44,346 nucleotides of DNA, taken from NCBI GenBank assembly GCA_022843825.1, contig JALHMX010000017.1:1-44346 (forward strand), read 5' to 3'. Source of the stretch: Pseudobdellovibrionaceae bacterium (GTDB lineage Bacteria > Bdellovibrionota > Bdellovibrionia > Bdellovibrionales > Bdellovibrionaceae). Every line of letters begins with the position of its first letter. The first letter of the stretch is position 1. The position numbers and the translations under genes were made by a program. This document shows, piece after piece, positions 34,905-44,004 of this stretch. The notes below the pieces were generated by a model, which did no database searches, was not told the origin of the DNA, and saw nothing but the letters and a program-made list of their open reading frames with translations.

Positions 34905-35643
34905 AGTTATTGTCGTCACGGGTGGAGCAGGTTTGATTGGTGCGGCTTTTTGCCGAGCTATATCTGCTGAGGGCGGCATAGTAGTCATTGCTGATGTAGA
35001 TGTTGATAGCGCCCAAAATATAAGTGATTTAATTCCAAATTCCACAGCAATTCAGTTGGACATTAACTCCAAATCTTCTATAGAAGCAGTCATTGTAAAC
35101 TTACATAAAAAGTATAAAAAAATTGACGCTGTGGTAAACAATGCATATCCGCGAAACAAAAATTACGGCAAGCATTTTTTTGACGTCACCTACGAAGATT
35201 TTTGTGAGAATTTAAATATAAATTTGGGTGGATACTTTCTGACGTCGCAGCTTTTTGCAAAATTTTTTAAACAACAAAATTATGGAAATATTATTAATAT
35301 TTCATCAATATACGGTGTGATTCCGCCACGTTTTGATATTTATGTAGATACAAAAATGACAATGCCGGTTGAATACGCTGTTATTAAGTCAGGGTTAATT
35401 CATCTTACAAAATACATGGCAAGCTACTTCAAGAGTGACAAAATTCGTGTTAATAGCATAAGTCCTGGAGGGGTAGCAAACGGTCAGCCGGAGTCATTTT
35501 TGAAAAAATATGCAAACTATTGCAACAGCAAAGGGATGCTTGATCCGCAAGATTTAGTTGGAGCATTAATTTTTCTATTGTCTGATGATTCTAAATATAT
35601 TCATGGGCAGAACATTATCATAGATGATGGTTTTACTTTATAA
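34888..35643 (+). CDS. ptmA: Short-chain dehydrogenase, PtmA-like
   Basis: This 251-residue classical SDR has TGGAGLIGAAFCRAI (11-25), the family-diagnostic NNAYPRN near residue 86-92, Ser in INISSIYG, the catalytic YAVIKSG and a closing HGQNIIIDDGFTL. The AYPRNK segment and the neighbours match PtmA, linked to legionaminic acid synthesis in Campylobacter, where its precise reaction is not clear to me. It overlaps legF by 17 bases, and its 3' end overlaps legG on the other strand by 11 bases. Confidence 0.85.
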   Translation: MKLKDKVIVVTGGAGLIGAAFCRAISAEGGIVVIADVDVDSAQNISDLIPNSTAIQLDINSKSSIEAVIVNLHKKYKKIDAVVNNAYPRNKNYGKHFFDVTYEDFCENLNINLGGYFLTSQLFAKFFKQQNYGNIINISSIYGVIPPRFDIYVDTKMTMPVEYAVIKSGLIHLTKYMASYFKSDKIRVNSISPGGVANGQPESFLKKYANYCNSKGMLDPQDLVGALIFLLSDDSKYIHGQNIIIDDGFTL

Positions 35644-36820
35644 TTTGAACGTCGAAAAATTTTTTAAATGTAAACTCGCGATTATCATGTGTGATTTGAT
35701 CAATTCGATCAGCAATAAGGCCAGAAGTTCGACCATTTCCAAAAGTACTAGGTGTATTAGTTTCAGTCAGGTTATTTTTCATTCTAACAACAGTGTCGAA
35801 ATTAAATCTCATGCAATCCGAAACAGATCCTAAATCAATAACACTTGTTTCTCTTTCTCTTCCCTCTTGTCTGTTGCCTATGTTCAGTGTTGGTGTTTTT
35901 AAGCTATACGCCTCTAAAATGCCACTAGATGAGTTTCCCAGGACAGCAGTGGCTATTTTCATGACTGACAAATAGCGAGTTAATCCCAATGACTCCTTCA
36001 TGTAAACATACTGAGAACCTAGCTGAGCTTGAAAGTCGTTCAAGATATTTCTTATAGCTTGTGCTCCGGGATCACTGTTTACACCAGTTATAATAACGAA
36101 AGCATTGTGAGACTTTAAGCGATCTGCAACTTTCATTAAAAAACTTTTTAAAATTTCAGCGCCATAGTCCGCGGAATTCGTTTCAGGATGGAAAGTAAAT
36201 AAGTAGGTTTCTGCTGGAATTTTAATACCCAGATCGTTCTGTAGCTCTTCGCGGGACATCAATTTGTGGTGTAAAGCGTTTTCGACTCCGAGTGCGCCGA
36301 CATTGAAAACGTCGGCAGGATTTTCCCCCATTTGAATAACTCTTTGGCGATAAATTTCGCAGGCGGTAAAATGCCAGTTCGACAGTTTAGTTAAGCAATG
36401 ACGGAATTTATCATCTAGAGCTCCGTAGGTCAGCTCGCCACCATGGAGGTGGGCTAAAGGAATATTCAAAGACGAGCATGCTAATCCAAAGCAGAGTGCT
36501 TCGTGGCGGTCCCCCAGTACGATCGCAAAATCAGGAGGGTCTTTTTGTAAGTACTGACTGTACAGTAAAAGTGACTCACTCATAACTCGAATATTTCTAA
36601 GTTGCGGATCCTCATTCATGTTTTGATGGATTTTATAAAAGACATGCTGAGGAAACGCGACTTCAATCTCCTCAATTGTGTTTCCAAAATTTTTATCAAA
36701 GTGAGTTCCTGCAGCGAATATACGAACTTCTAATTTTTTATTGGAAATTAGCTGATTGATTAAAGGCTTAAGTAGTCCAAAGTCAGCACGAGTACTGGTG
36801 TAAATCGCAATACTTTTCAT
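35633..36820 (-). CDS. legG: Hydrolysing NDP-sugar 2-epimerase (LegG/NeuC family)
   Basis: The 395-residue protein has the GT-B fold of NeuC: IAIYTSTRADFGLLKPLINQL (4-24), FAIVLGDRHEALCFGLACSSLNIPLAHLHGGELTYG (about 97-133 region, with the conserved GDR and HGGE), and the C-terminal GNSSSGILEAYSLKTPTLNIGNRQEGRE. It removes the nucleotide and inverts C2 to give a free 2,4-diacetamido mannose-type sugar. With LegB/C/H present the substrate is the bacillosamine-type NDP sugar, so LegG is preferred to NeuC. It overlaps legI by four bases. Confidence 0.92.
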   Translation of the reverse strand: MKSIAIYTSTRADFGLLKPLINQLISNKKLEVRIFAAGTHFDKNFGNTIEEIEVAFPQHVFYKIHQNMNEDPQLRNIRVMSESLLLYSQYLQKDPPDFAIVLGDRHEALCFGLACSSLNIPLAHLHGGELTYGALDDKFRHCLTKLSNWHFTACEIYRQRVIQMGENPADVFNVGALGVENALHHKLMSREELQNDLGIKIPAETYLFTFHPETNSADYGAEILKSFLMKVADRLKSHNAFVIITGVNSDPGAQAIRNILNDFQAQLGSQYVYMKESLGLTRYLSVMKIATAVLGNSSSGILEAYSLKTPTLNIGNRQEGRERETSVIDLGSVSDCMRFNFDTVVRMKNNLTETNTPSTFGNGRTSGLIADRIDQITHDNREFTFKKFFDVQIIK

Positions 36821-37827
36821 ATCAAGTCACCGGCGACATAATTTTTTTTAGCTTGAGTTCCTAAAACCTCATACCACTTCATCGGAGAGATTCCTGTACC
36901 TGGACGACGAGTGGTTATGTTTTCCTTGGAAAAAATTTCTCCAGCTTTAATTGACGTGGCAGCAACGATGGATTTTCGTGCTATCGCACGGTTTTTAAGT
37001 TCGCTTGTTGAAGGAGACTTTGTTGACGAACCTAAAGCTTTTTCGATTTCTCGAATGCTTCGGATCATATGTTTAAGTTCATTAGGTTCTAATGAGGCGG
37101 CATGATCAGGGCCAGGTAAATTGCGATCCAAGGTAAAATGTTTTTCAATAACCGTAGCTCCTAAGCTTACAGCTGCAATGGGAATTGCAATACCTAGCGT
37201 GTGATCCGAATAGCCGTAGGCTAAGCCTAAGTCTTTTCCTAAGGTAAGCATAGCTAGTAAGTTTACATCTTCCATTTTAGCAGGATAATCAGTAGTGCAA
37301 TGAAGCACAGTTAAGGAATCTTTCGGCGTTCCATTTTTAATAAGAACATTGACGGCTTGCTGAACTTCGCTAAATTCGCACATACCTGTTGAAACAATAA
37401 CGGGTGCTTTGGTTTGTCCAATTTTTTCAAGGTACGGCAGATTAGTGATTTCACCGCTGGGAATTTTCCAAAGCTTTAAATTAAGAGATTGCAAAAAATC
37501 CAAACTTTCGAAATCGAAAGCAGTTGATAGAAAACCAATGCCTAGTTTTTTACATTCTTGGATTAGAACATGATGATCATCATAAGAAAGTTCAAGCTTC
37601 TTTAGCATTTCATACTGAGTGTCGGCGGATTGATTTGATTTACCTAAATTTTCTTTTTGATAATCAGCGGTCGGGGTGGATGTCGTGGTTAGTAGGGAGG
37701 CTTTAAAAGTCTGAAACTTGACAATATCAGCTTTCGCCTCTGCAGCAATACGAACTAATTTAAGTGCTTGCTCTAAAGAGCCATTATGATTTACGCCGGC
37801 TTCAGCAATTATTAAAGTTTTTTTCAT
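36817..37827 (-). CDS. legI: Legionaminic acid synthase (NeuB family)
   Basis: This 336-residue enzyme condenses the 2,4-diacetamido-6-deoxymannose with PEP. Markers are LIIAEAGVNHNG (5-16), IVKFQTF, FDFESLDFLQSLN, KIPSGEITNLPYL, LHCTTDYPA and VIEKHFTLDRNLPGPDHAAS; the C-terminal ~60 residues form the SAF domain (RKSIVAA... to GDLI). The ATG at 37827 overlaps the legH stop (AAATGA). An upstream reading to 37869 adds 14 unsupported residues. Synthases for Neu, Leg and Pse are similar; Leg is chosen from the full pathway context. Confidence 0.93.
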   Translation of the reverse strand: MKKTLIIAEAGVNHNGSLEQALKLVRIAAEAKADIVKFQTFKASLLTTTSTPTADYQKENLGKSNQSADTQYEMLKKLELSYDDHHVLIQECKKLGIGFLSTAFDFESLDFLQSLNLKLWKIPSGEITNLPYLEKIGQTKAPVIVSTGMCEFSEVQQAVNVLIKNGTPKDSLTVLHCTTDYPAKMEDVNLLAMLTLGKDLGLAYGYSDHTLGIAIPIAAVSLGATVIEKHFTLDRNLPGPDHAASLEPNELKHMIRSIREIEKALGSSTKSPSTSELKNRAIARKSIVAATSIKAGEIFSKENITTRRPGTGISPMKWYEVLGTQAKKNYVAGDLI

Positions 37828-38402
37828 TTGTGAAAAACTCCGGCTGTTAAAACAGATCGTGGAGGACAAGAAAATCCTTCCTTTGTAACGGCTAAACTTC
37901 CAAGAAAAGATTCCCTTTGTAAGTACGCATTTCCATTAAGAACAGCCCCAGTAGAGACATGGCAAAAATCTTCGACAGTGGCCTCGTGCTCGATCAATGC
38001 CTTAGTGTTAATAATGCAATGAAGGCCCACACTCGCATAACTATTGACGAGGGCATCATGCATAATGATAGTGCCTGCTTTAATAAGCGCAGTGGGGGAT
38101 ACGTAAGCTCGCGGTGAAATTACGGTGGCGACTTTGGCGTTAAGTTGCGTAAGAAGTACGGCAATTTTCATGCGAACCTCTGGAGTTTTAATTTGTCCTA
38201 AAGTAATTAAAAATTCATTATCTGAGTTTACATAGTCCTTAATATTTTGATCTGTTCCGATTATAGTATAAGGCCCAATTTTCTTACCTACATTGTCAGC
38301 CAAATCAAAAAGACCTTCAATTTGAAACTGCTTTGTAGACTCGATGACATCTATACAAGATTTGCAGTGGCCACCGGCTCCGATAAGATAAATTTTCTTC
38401 AT
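37824..38402 (-). CDS. legH: Amino-sugar N-acetyltransferase (LegH, NeuD/PglD family)
   Basis: The 192-residue protein has a small Rossmann-like N-terminal domain (YLIGAGGHCKSCIDVI, 4-19) followed by a left-handed beta-helix with hexapeptide repeats (VISPRAYVSPTALIKAGTIIMHDALVN...), the layout of PglD, NeuD and LegH. It acetylates the 4-amino group of the NDP-4-amino-4,6-dideoxy-GlcNAc made by LegC. The conserved catalytic His is probably in LIEHEATVEDFCHVS. Overlaps of four bases on both sides show tight coupling to legC and legI. Confidence 0.9.
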   Translation of the reverse strand: MKKIYLIGAGGHCKSCIDVIESTKQFQIEGLFDLADNVGKKIGPYTIIGTDQNIKDYVNSDNEFLITLGQIKTPEVRMKIAVLLTQLNAKVATVISPRAYVSPTALIKAGTIIMHDALVNSYASVGLHCIINTKALIEHEATVEDFCHVSTGAVLNGNAYLQRESFLGSLAVTKEGFSCPPRSVLTAGVFHK

Positions 38403-39541
38403 TTAATCCTCACGCTACTAGGTATATTTACTAAGCGATCTGCAATAGATTGCGCATGGCTTAAATCCGTTGCCTGACAATCTTTGTACATAGGAAGCTC
38501 TGGCATTAATCTCCATACTGGACGGCAGATCACATTGTTTGCGTTAGCTTCTTCAAGGAATTTATTGCGTTGCTCTTGATTATCTAGAAAAATGGCGTTG
38601 AGCCAATAATTAGATCGAGCCCCTTCAGGCTCATTCAAAAATTGAATTCCTTTTTTATTAAAATATTCGGAATAGACTTGAGCCGTCTGACGCTTATTTA
38701 AAACGAATTCTTCTACTCGTTCAAGCTGCGCACAAGCTAAAGCGGCGTTTAAATTTGGCATACGGTAGTTAAAACCTACCTCATCATGATAAAAATCCCA
38801 TTTATGAGGGACTTTGGCGGTGGTCGTTATATGTTTTGCTCTTTTCGCTATATCGGCATCGTTAGTAACAATCATGCCGCCGCCACCAGAAGTGACTATT
38901 TTATTTCCATTAAAACTAAATACACCTAGTTTTCCAAATAGGCCGGTATGCTGACCTTTGTAAAGGCTTCCCAGTGACTCTGCCGCATCTTCGACAACGG
39001 GAATTTTGTATTTGTCACAAACAGCAATAATTTCATTTATTTTTACAGGATGGCCAAACACATGCATGGGAATACAAGCTCTGATTGTCCGTCGCGTTTT
39101 TTTGTTTATACATTTGGATCCTTCGACGACACAGTTGGTTTCTAAAAAATTTTGCAAAGACTCAACAGACATGCCTAAATTTTTAGGGTCGCTATCAACA
39201 AAAATAGGCTGCGCGAAACAATGTTTAATCGCATTTGCAGTGGCGGCAAAAGTTAAAGCTTGTGTAATAACCTCATCACCCGGCTGTATGCCAAGTAGCC
39301 ATAATGTAGTATGAATTGCGCTAGTTCCATTAGAAGTAACAATTGAGTACGGCGCCTTGGTATAGGCGGAAAAACTTTTTTCAAAGTTATTAACATAGGC
39401 GCCCACGGTGGATACAAATGTGGAATCTATCGCATCCATGACATACTTGCGTTCATTCCCTGAAAAAATGGGCTCATGTAAGCCTATGCAGTTTTTATCT
39501 GGATACAATGATTTAATAAAATCTAGAGTGTCTTTAAACAT
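38399..39541 (-). CDS. legC: NDP-4-keto-sugar aminotransferase (LegC, DegT family)
   Basis: The 380-residue PLP enzyme makes the 4-amino sugar from the LegB product. Features are VTSNGTSAIHTTLWLLGI (68-85), EDAAESLGS with Asp185, and the PLP-lysine motif VFSFNGNKIVTSGGGGM with Lys214. The long N-terminal part starting FIKSLYP and LHEPIFSGNE fits the LegC branch. It overlaps legB by eight bases and legH by four. It differs from the other DegT enzyme at 18827, which has SAPK and sits with CDP-sugar genes. Confidence 0.92.
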   Translation of the reverse strand: MFKDTLDFIKSLYPDKNCIGLHEPIFSGNERKYVMDAIDSTFVSTVGAYVNNFEKSFSAYTKAPYSIVTSNGTSAIHTTLWLLGIQPGDEVITQALTFAATANAIKHCFAQPIFVDSDPKNLGMSVESLQNFLETNCVVEGSKCINKKTRRTIRACIPMHVFGHPVKINEIIAVCDKYKIPVVEDAAESLGSLYKGQHTGLFGKLGVFSFNGNKIVTSGGGGMIVTNDADIAKRAKHITTTAKVPHKWDFYHDEVGFNYRMPNLNAALACAQLERVEEFVLNKRQTAQVYSEYFNKKGIQFLNEPEGARSNYWLNAIFLDNQEQRNKFLEEANANNVICRPVWRLMPELPMYKDCQATDLSHAQSIADRLVNIPSSVRIK

Positions 39542-40517
39542 TATAAATATTGGCCTTGTATTTTTTAAGATTGTCCTGGTTCATAAACCACTCAACAGTT
39601 TTCTTTAGACCCTCTTCAATATTAACTTGAGGTTGATAGTTCGTCAGTTGCTTGATCAGCGAATTATCACACCACAAACGATGAACCTCTGAATTTTCAG
39701 GACGAATGCGAACCTCATCTAAAATGACTTCGGCTTCAACATTCATAATTTTTTTAATTAAACTAAATGTGTCACCAATGCTGATCTCATGATTAGATCC
39801 GATATTCACTGTTTGGCCTATAGTTTTTTCAGATTCAGCTAATGCTAAAAATCCATGGCACGTATCAACGACATAATTAAAATCTCGTGTAGGCCGCAAA
39901 TCACCAAGTTTTATCGCCTTTGCTCCTTGAGCCAACTGGGTGATGATCGTAGGTATGACTGCACGTGCAGACTGACGTGGACCATAAGTATTAAAGGGGC
40001 GCGCGGTGGTTAAGGGCAACTGAAAGGAATTGTAAAAACTCATGGCCATCATGTCGGCTGAAATTTTCGAAGCGCTATAAGGAGACTGCGGTTGGAGCGG
40101 ATGTTTTTCATCGATAGGGACATATTGAGCGGTGCCGTATACCTCGCTAGTTGAGGTATGTATAACTCGGCTGACGTTATTTCTGAGAGCGGCCTTGCAA
40201 ATGTTGAGCGTGCCGTTAACGTTGGTTTCTACATAGCTCTGAGGGGCGGTGTAGGAATACGGAATCGCAATTAGTGCAGCCAAATGATAAACAGTATCTA
40301 TACCTTTAGTGATATCATCACAGAAGAAAGGATCGCGCACATCTCCAGTTACAACGTCGATATCTTTAAGAATCGAACTTTGCTCAAGCCAACCCCAATT
40401 ATTAAATGAGTTGTACTGAGCCAAAGCCGTTACATTATATCCTTTTGAAACTAATAGTTCAGTCAAATGAGATCCAATAAAACCATCAGCGCCAGTGATA
40501 AGTACTTTTTTAGACAA
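39534..40517 (-). CDS. legB: NDP-GlcNAc 4,6-dehydratase (LegB-like SDR)
   Basis: The 327-residue extended SDR starts the legionaminic acid-specific chemistry by forming the 4-keto-6-deoxy intermediate. It shows VLITGADGFIGSHLTE (5-20), HTSTSEVYGTA (Thr-Ser-Glu), YSASKISAD (YxxxK) and RPFNTYGPRQSARAVIPTII, the last typical of LegB. The start is a TTG at 40517, six bases after AGGAG, giving the family N-terminus. Given the PtmE-like gene its substrate is probably GDP-GlcNAc, but UDP-GlcNAc cannot be excluded. It is the first gene of the B-C-H-I-G block. Confidence 0.92.
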   Translation of the reverse strand: MSKKVLITGADGFIGSHLTELLVSKGYNVTALAQYNSFNNWGWLEQSSILKDIDVVTGDVRDPFFCDDITKGIDTVYHLAALIAIPYSYTAPQSYVETNVNGTLNICKAALRNNVSRVIHTSTSEVYGTAQYVPIDEKHPLQPQSPYSASKISADMMAMSFYNSFQLPLTTARPFNTYGPRQSARAVIPTIITQLAQGAKAIKLGDLRPTRDFNYVVDTCHGFLALAESEKTIGQTVNIGSNHEISIGDTFSLIKKIMNVEAEVILDEVRIRPENSEVHRLWCDNSLIKQLTNYQPQVNIEEGLKKTVEWFMNQDNLKKYKANIYNV

Positions 40518-40601
40518 CTTTGTCTCCTCTGCTTAATGGTTATTTTTATGACAGCCTGAACGTTATTTCAAAGACTTTATCGCATGACGAAGATATAAGC
40601 A

Positions 40602-41471
40602 TCAAGATTTTATTTTGACCATGTTAGTAACGCCAGTTTCAGAGGAAAAAGGAGCAGCGTAGTTTAAAACATCATTGGACACTTTTGAATCAAAATAGAA
40701 ATTATAGAAAAGTTTTTTTGCGATATGTTTTTTAGAGTAAAAAAGTAATGTTTTCATAAAGGCTGGCAATCTTATAAACCACCGTCGTTTTCCTATCGCC
40801 TTCATGATCATTATCATGAGTGACTCTAGGCTTAAGGGCTCACTATCTTGAGGTATCAAAACGCCTTGCGGCTTTTTTTGCACAACGAGATCTAAAAAAT
40901 GAACAAGGTTTCCAATATAAATAAAACTTTTTAGATTTTTTTCTCCTTTGAACGGAGTTATAGGCAATGTGTTAACAAGTCGAACGAGTGATAGCATATT
41001 ACCCTTACAGTGCTCGCCATAAACCATCGGCGAACGAATAATGCTGACAGTGAAGTTGGGACTTTGGAGACTTTTTAGCTCTTCTTCGGCCTTAAGTTTA
41101 CTGATCCCATAGGGGGAATTAGGTCGGCAGGGACTGTTTTCAGTCAGTGCACAGTTTTCAGTATCATCGTCTGATAACCCGTAAACGAGCGAAGAACTCA
41201 TAAAAATAAAGTGTTTTACTCCAGCTGTCTTTGCTGCTTGAGCTAAAGCGAATGTCTGTTTAACGTTAATTTTAAAATAAATTTCAACAGGAATTCCTAT
41301 TTTATCGTGAACAACACCTGAGGTGTGTAGAATACAATCATAGGAAGTAAGATTTAAGTTATGAATGTCTGTTTTGGATAGACTTATTCCTTGTATAGAA
41401 TATTTATGCTGATAGCTATTGGTAAAAGCAGTGCCTATAAAGCCGGTGTGACCGGTAACTAAGATATTCAT
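40602..41471 (-). CDS. NAD-dependent epimerase/reductase (SDR)
   Basis: The 289-residue extended SDR has ILVTGHTGFIGTAF (3-16), FMSSSLVYG near residue 103, the YGISKLKAEEEL catalytic YxxxK, and IIRSPMVYGE. It resembles WbpV/QnlA-like reductases and UDP-hexose 4-epimerases, but the substrate is not settled. The C-terminal region is hydrophobic and basic (LFYSKKHIAKKLFYNFYF) and may touch the membrane. From the ATG at 41471 a GGGAG lies six bases upstream. An upstream start at 41507 is rejected. It is divergent from rmlB and 84 bases upstream of legB. Confidence 0.82.
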   Translation of the reverse strand: MNILVTGHTGFIGTAFTNSYQHKYSIQGISLSKTDIHNLNLTSYDCILHTSGVVHDKIGIPVEIYFKINVKQTFALAQAAKTAGVKHFIFMSSSLVYGLSDDDTENCALTENSPCRPNSPYGISKLKAEEELKSLQSPNFTVSIIRSPMVYGEHCKGNMLSLVRLVNTLPITPFKGEKNLKSFIYIGNLVHFLDLVVQKKPQGVLIPQDSEPLSLESLMIMIMKAIGKRRWFIRLPAFMKTLLFYSKKHIAKKLFYNFYFDSKVSNDVLNYAAPFSSETGVTNMVKIKS

Positions 41472-41539
41472 TAAAAGCTCCCTGATCACTACACTAACAC
41501 GACACAACGCAACACATCAAGGTGGAGTTAAAAGGGTTC

Positions 41540-41548
41540 TGTGATAAT
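41540..41548 (+). promoter_or_regulatory. Extended -10 element of the rml operon
   Basis: TGTGATAAT (TG-n-GATAAT) matches the extended -10 consensus with a single deviation in the hexamer. It ends eight bases before the rmlB ATG, and no Shine-Dalgarno lies between. Transcription would begin at or just before the ATG, predicting a leaderless mRNA. No -35 box is seen, as is common with an extended -10. Confidence 0.45.
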
Positions 41549-41556
41549 ACTACGTC

Positions 41557-42573
41557 ATGACATTACTTATAACAGGTGCGGCAGGTTTTATTGGAAGTTC
41601 GTTTTTAAGGGTGGCTTTAAAACATAACCTGCATAATAAAATTGTGATTGTTGATAGTCTGACCTACGCCGGCCGCTTAGAAAATTTTGAAGACCTTGTC
41701 GATAGTAAAAATGTTTTTTTTGAGAAATGCGATATTCGTCAGTTCGATCAGTTACAACAAATTTTTCATAAATATCAACCTACAGCTATTGTTCATTTAG
41801 CCGCCGAATCCCATGTAGACAATTCGATTTCAGGGCCACGTGTATTTATAGAAACAAATGTTTTAGGAACATTCAACATGCTTGAATGTTCACGTCAGAT
41901 TTTTACAACACTGAATGATATAGAAAAGAGTAAATTTAAATTTGTGCATATATCTACCGATGAAGTCTTCGGACAACTGGGTGAGACGGGGCGTTTTAGT
42001 GAAACTACGCCTTATGACCCAAGCTCCCCGTATTCGTCGTCTAAAGCTGGAAGCGATCATTTAGTGCGAGCGTGGCATCACACTTATAAAGTTCCAACGA
42101 TAGTTACTAACTGTTCCAATAATTATGGTCCTAGACAATTTCCTGAAAAACTAATTCCACGCATGATTTTGAATGCATTACGTGAAGAAAAACTTCCTGT
42201 GTATGGCCAGGGTATGAACGTGCGTGACTGGATATACGTTGATGATCACGCCGAAGGCGTATGGCTGGCGCTAACATGTGGCCGAGCAGGGGATACATAT
42301 TGCTTCGGCGGAAACTCTGAAAGAAAAAATATAGATGTAGTTAAAGCTATCTGTAAAATTTTGGATCGTAAAAAACCAAGAAGTAATGGTCGTAGTTACG
42401 ATGATCTTATCGAATTTGTCGAAGATCGCATAGGTCATGATTTTCGTTATGCTATCGACGATACATATGCTCAGAAAGTTTTAGGGTACAACAGACGTTT
42501 TAAAACTTTTGAAGAGGGACTTGAACATACTATAGATTGGTATTTAGAATATAACACCAAAGGTAAAGGATAA
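41557..42573 (+). CDS. rmlB: dTDP-glucose 4,6-dehydratase
   Basis: RmlB performs the second step of dTDP-L-rhamnose synthesis. The 338-residue protein has [12 protein letters not shown] (5-16), [12 protein letters not shown], the catalytic T134-D135-E136 in [10 protein letters not shown]159-x3-K163 (YSSSK), and [17 protein letters not shown], which is strongly diagnostic. [11 protein letters not shown]-type motif is present as [14 protein letters not shown]. Length is normal. It starts the rmlBACD operon and lies two bases before rmlA. Confidence 0.97.
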   Translation: MTLLITGAAGFIGSSFLRVALKHNLHNKIVIVDSLTYAGRLENFEDLVDSKNVFFEKCDIRQFDQLQQIFHKYQPTAIVHLAAESHVDNSISGPRVFIETNVLGTFNMLECSRQIFTTLNDIEKSKFKFVHISTDEVFGQLGETGRFSETTPYDPSSPYSSSKAGSDHLVRAWHHTYKVPTIVTNCSNNYGPRQFPEKLIPRMILNALREEKLPVYGQGMNVRDWIYVDDHAEGVWLALTCGRAGDTYCFGGNSERKNIDVVKAICKILDRKKPRSNGRSYDDLIEFVEDRIGHDFRYAIDDTYAQKVLGYNRRFKTFEEGLEHTIDWYLEYNTKGKG

Positions 42574-42575
42574 AT

Positions 42576-43451
42576 ATGAAGGCTATTGTTTTGGCTGGAG
42601 GGTCAGGTTCGCGTTTATATCCGTCGACGAAGTCATTAAGTAAACAGCTGCTTCCGGTCTATGATAAGCCCACTATTTATTATCCGATATCAGTTATGAT
42701 GCTTTCAGGACTGCGGGAGATACTTATTATTTCTACTCCACGTGACATACCTATGATTCAAGATTTATTGGGCGACGGCTCTGAATTAGGAGTCAGTTTT
42801 AGTTATGCGGTACAGCCGGAGCCTAAAGGAATTTCTCAAGCCTTTTTAATTGGAGAAAAGTTTATTAATAATGATTCTTGCGCTTTGATTTTGGGGGACA
42901 ATTTATTTTATGGAACTGAATTGGCCGCCACTACTCAGCAGGCCGCTCGGCAAAAAAGCGGCGCTACAGTATTTGCCTATCATGTTAATGATCCAGAAAG
43001 ATATGGAGTCGTTGAATTTGACAAGTCAGGTAAAGCTATAAGTATCGAGGAAAAACCGACGCATCCTAAATCTAATTGGGCGGTGACAGGACTTTATTTT
43101 TACGACTCAAATGTCGTTGAATATGCGAAGACATTGAAGCCCTCGAAGAGAGGTGAACTAGAAATTACCGATCTTAATAAAATTTATTTAGAAAAAAATG
43201 CACTTTCAGTAAAAACTTTTGGACGTGGTACGGCGTGGTTAGATACCGGGACTCATGAGTCTTTGCTAAGTTCATCGGTATTTGTGCAAACAATTGAACT
43301 AAGACAAGGGCTTAAAATTGCCTGTTTAGAAGAGATCGCCTATTTTATGAATTATATCACGCTAGATGATCTGGCACAGATTGCTGAAAAGTACCCCTCC
43401 AGCACATATGGGTTATATTTAAAAAATCTTGTTAAACAAGCGCAGAAGTAA
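42576..43451 (+). CDS. rmlA: Glucose-1-phosphate thymidylyltransferase
   Basis: RmlA forms dTDP-glucose from glucose-1-phosphate and dTTP. The 291-residue product has [15 protein letters not shown] (6-20), [66 protein letters not shown] (near 145-180, exact family pattern) and [11 protein letters not shown]. Length matches the short-form homotetrameric enzyme. AAAGGA precedes the ATG inside the rmlB end. Confidence 0.97.
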   Translation: MKAIVLAGGSGSRLYPSTKSLSKQLLPVYDKPTIYYPISVMMLSGLREILIISTPRDIPMIQDLLGDGSELGVSFSYAVQPEPKGISQAFLIGEKFINNDSCALILGDNLFYGTELAATTQQAARQKSGATVFAYHVNDPERYGVVEFDKSGKAISIEEKPTHPKSNWAVTGLYFYDSNVVEYAKTLKPSKRGELEITDLNKIYLEKNALSVKTFGRGTAWLDTGTHESLLSSSVFVQTIELRQGLKIACLEEIAYFMNYITLDDLAQIAEKYPSSTYGLYLKNLVKQAQK

Positions 43452-43455
43452 AAAT

Positions 43456-44004
43456 ATGTCGAATGTTAAAACTTTTTCTATCGAAGGGCCAAAGCTTCTT
43501 ACATTAAATAAATATTCAGATTCTCGCGGATTTTTTACTGAGCGGTATAAAGAATCTTATAAATCTTTGTTGGGAATTTCTTCGCATTTTGTTCAAGATA
43601 ATTTTTCTAGGTCACATAAAAATGTTGTTCGTGGTCTTCACATGCAGCATTCGCCGGGTCAGGGAAAATTGGTGACCTGTTTAAGTGGTGAAATTTTAGA
43701 TGTGGTCGTAGATATTCGTAAAAATAGTCCTAGTTTTGGCCAACATATCGCTATTCCGCTAAAAGGTGATGAACCTGCGCTTCTTTGGATACCTGCAGGT
43801 TTTGCTCACGGGTTTTCTACATTATCAGAAATCGCCGATGTGCTTTACAAAGTAGACTGCATTTATGCCGCCGATAAAGAAGCCAGCATTAAATGGAATG
43901 ATCCCGATTTAAAAATAGATTGGAAGGTCTTATCAGCCATCGTCAGCGATAAGGATAATAGGTGTTCTAGTTTTGCGGATTATAAAAGGAATCCGATTTT
44001 TTGA
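43456..44004 (+). CDS. rmlC: dTDP-4-dehydrorhamnose 3,5-epimerase
   Basis: The 182-residue cupin-fold epimerase starts at the ATG at 43456, four bases after the rmlA stop; a TTG nine codons earlier would overlap rmlA and is not needed. Family features: DSRGFFTERYKE (22-33), QDNFSRSHKNVVRGLHMQ with the catalytic His62, GEILDVVVDIRKNSPSFG, WIPAGFAHGF and a Tyr-containing VLYKVDCIYAADKEASI. It inverts C3 and C5 of the keto sugar. It overlaps rmlD by one base (TGATG). Confidence 0.96.
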   Translation: MSNVKTFSIEGPKLLTLNKYSDSRGFFTERYKESYKSLLGISSHFVQDNFSRSHKNVVRGLHMQHSPGQGKLVTCLSGEILDVVVDIRKNSPSFGQHIAIPLKGDEPALLWIPAGFAHGFSTLSEIADVLYKVDCIYAADKEASIKWNDPDLKIDWKVLSAIVSDKDNRCSSFADYKRNPIF

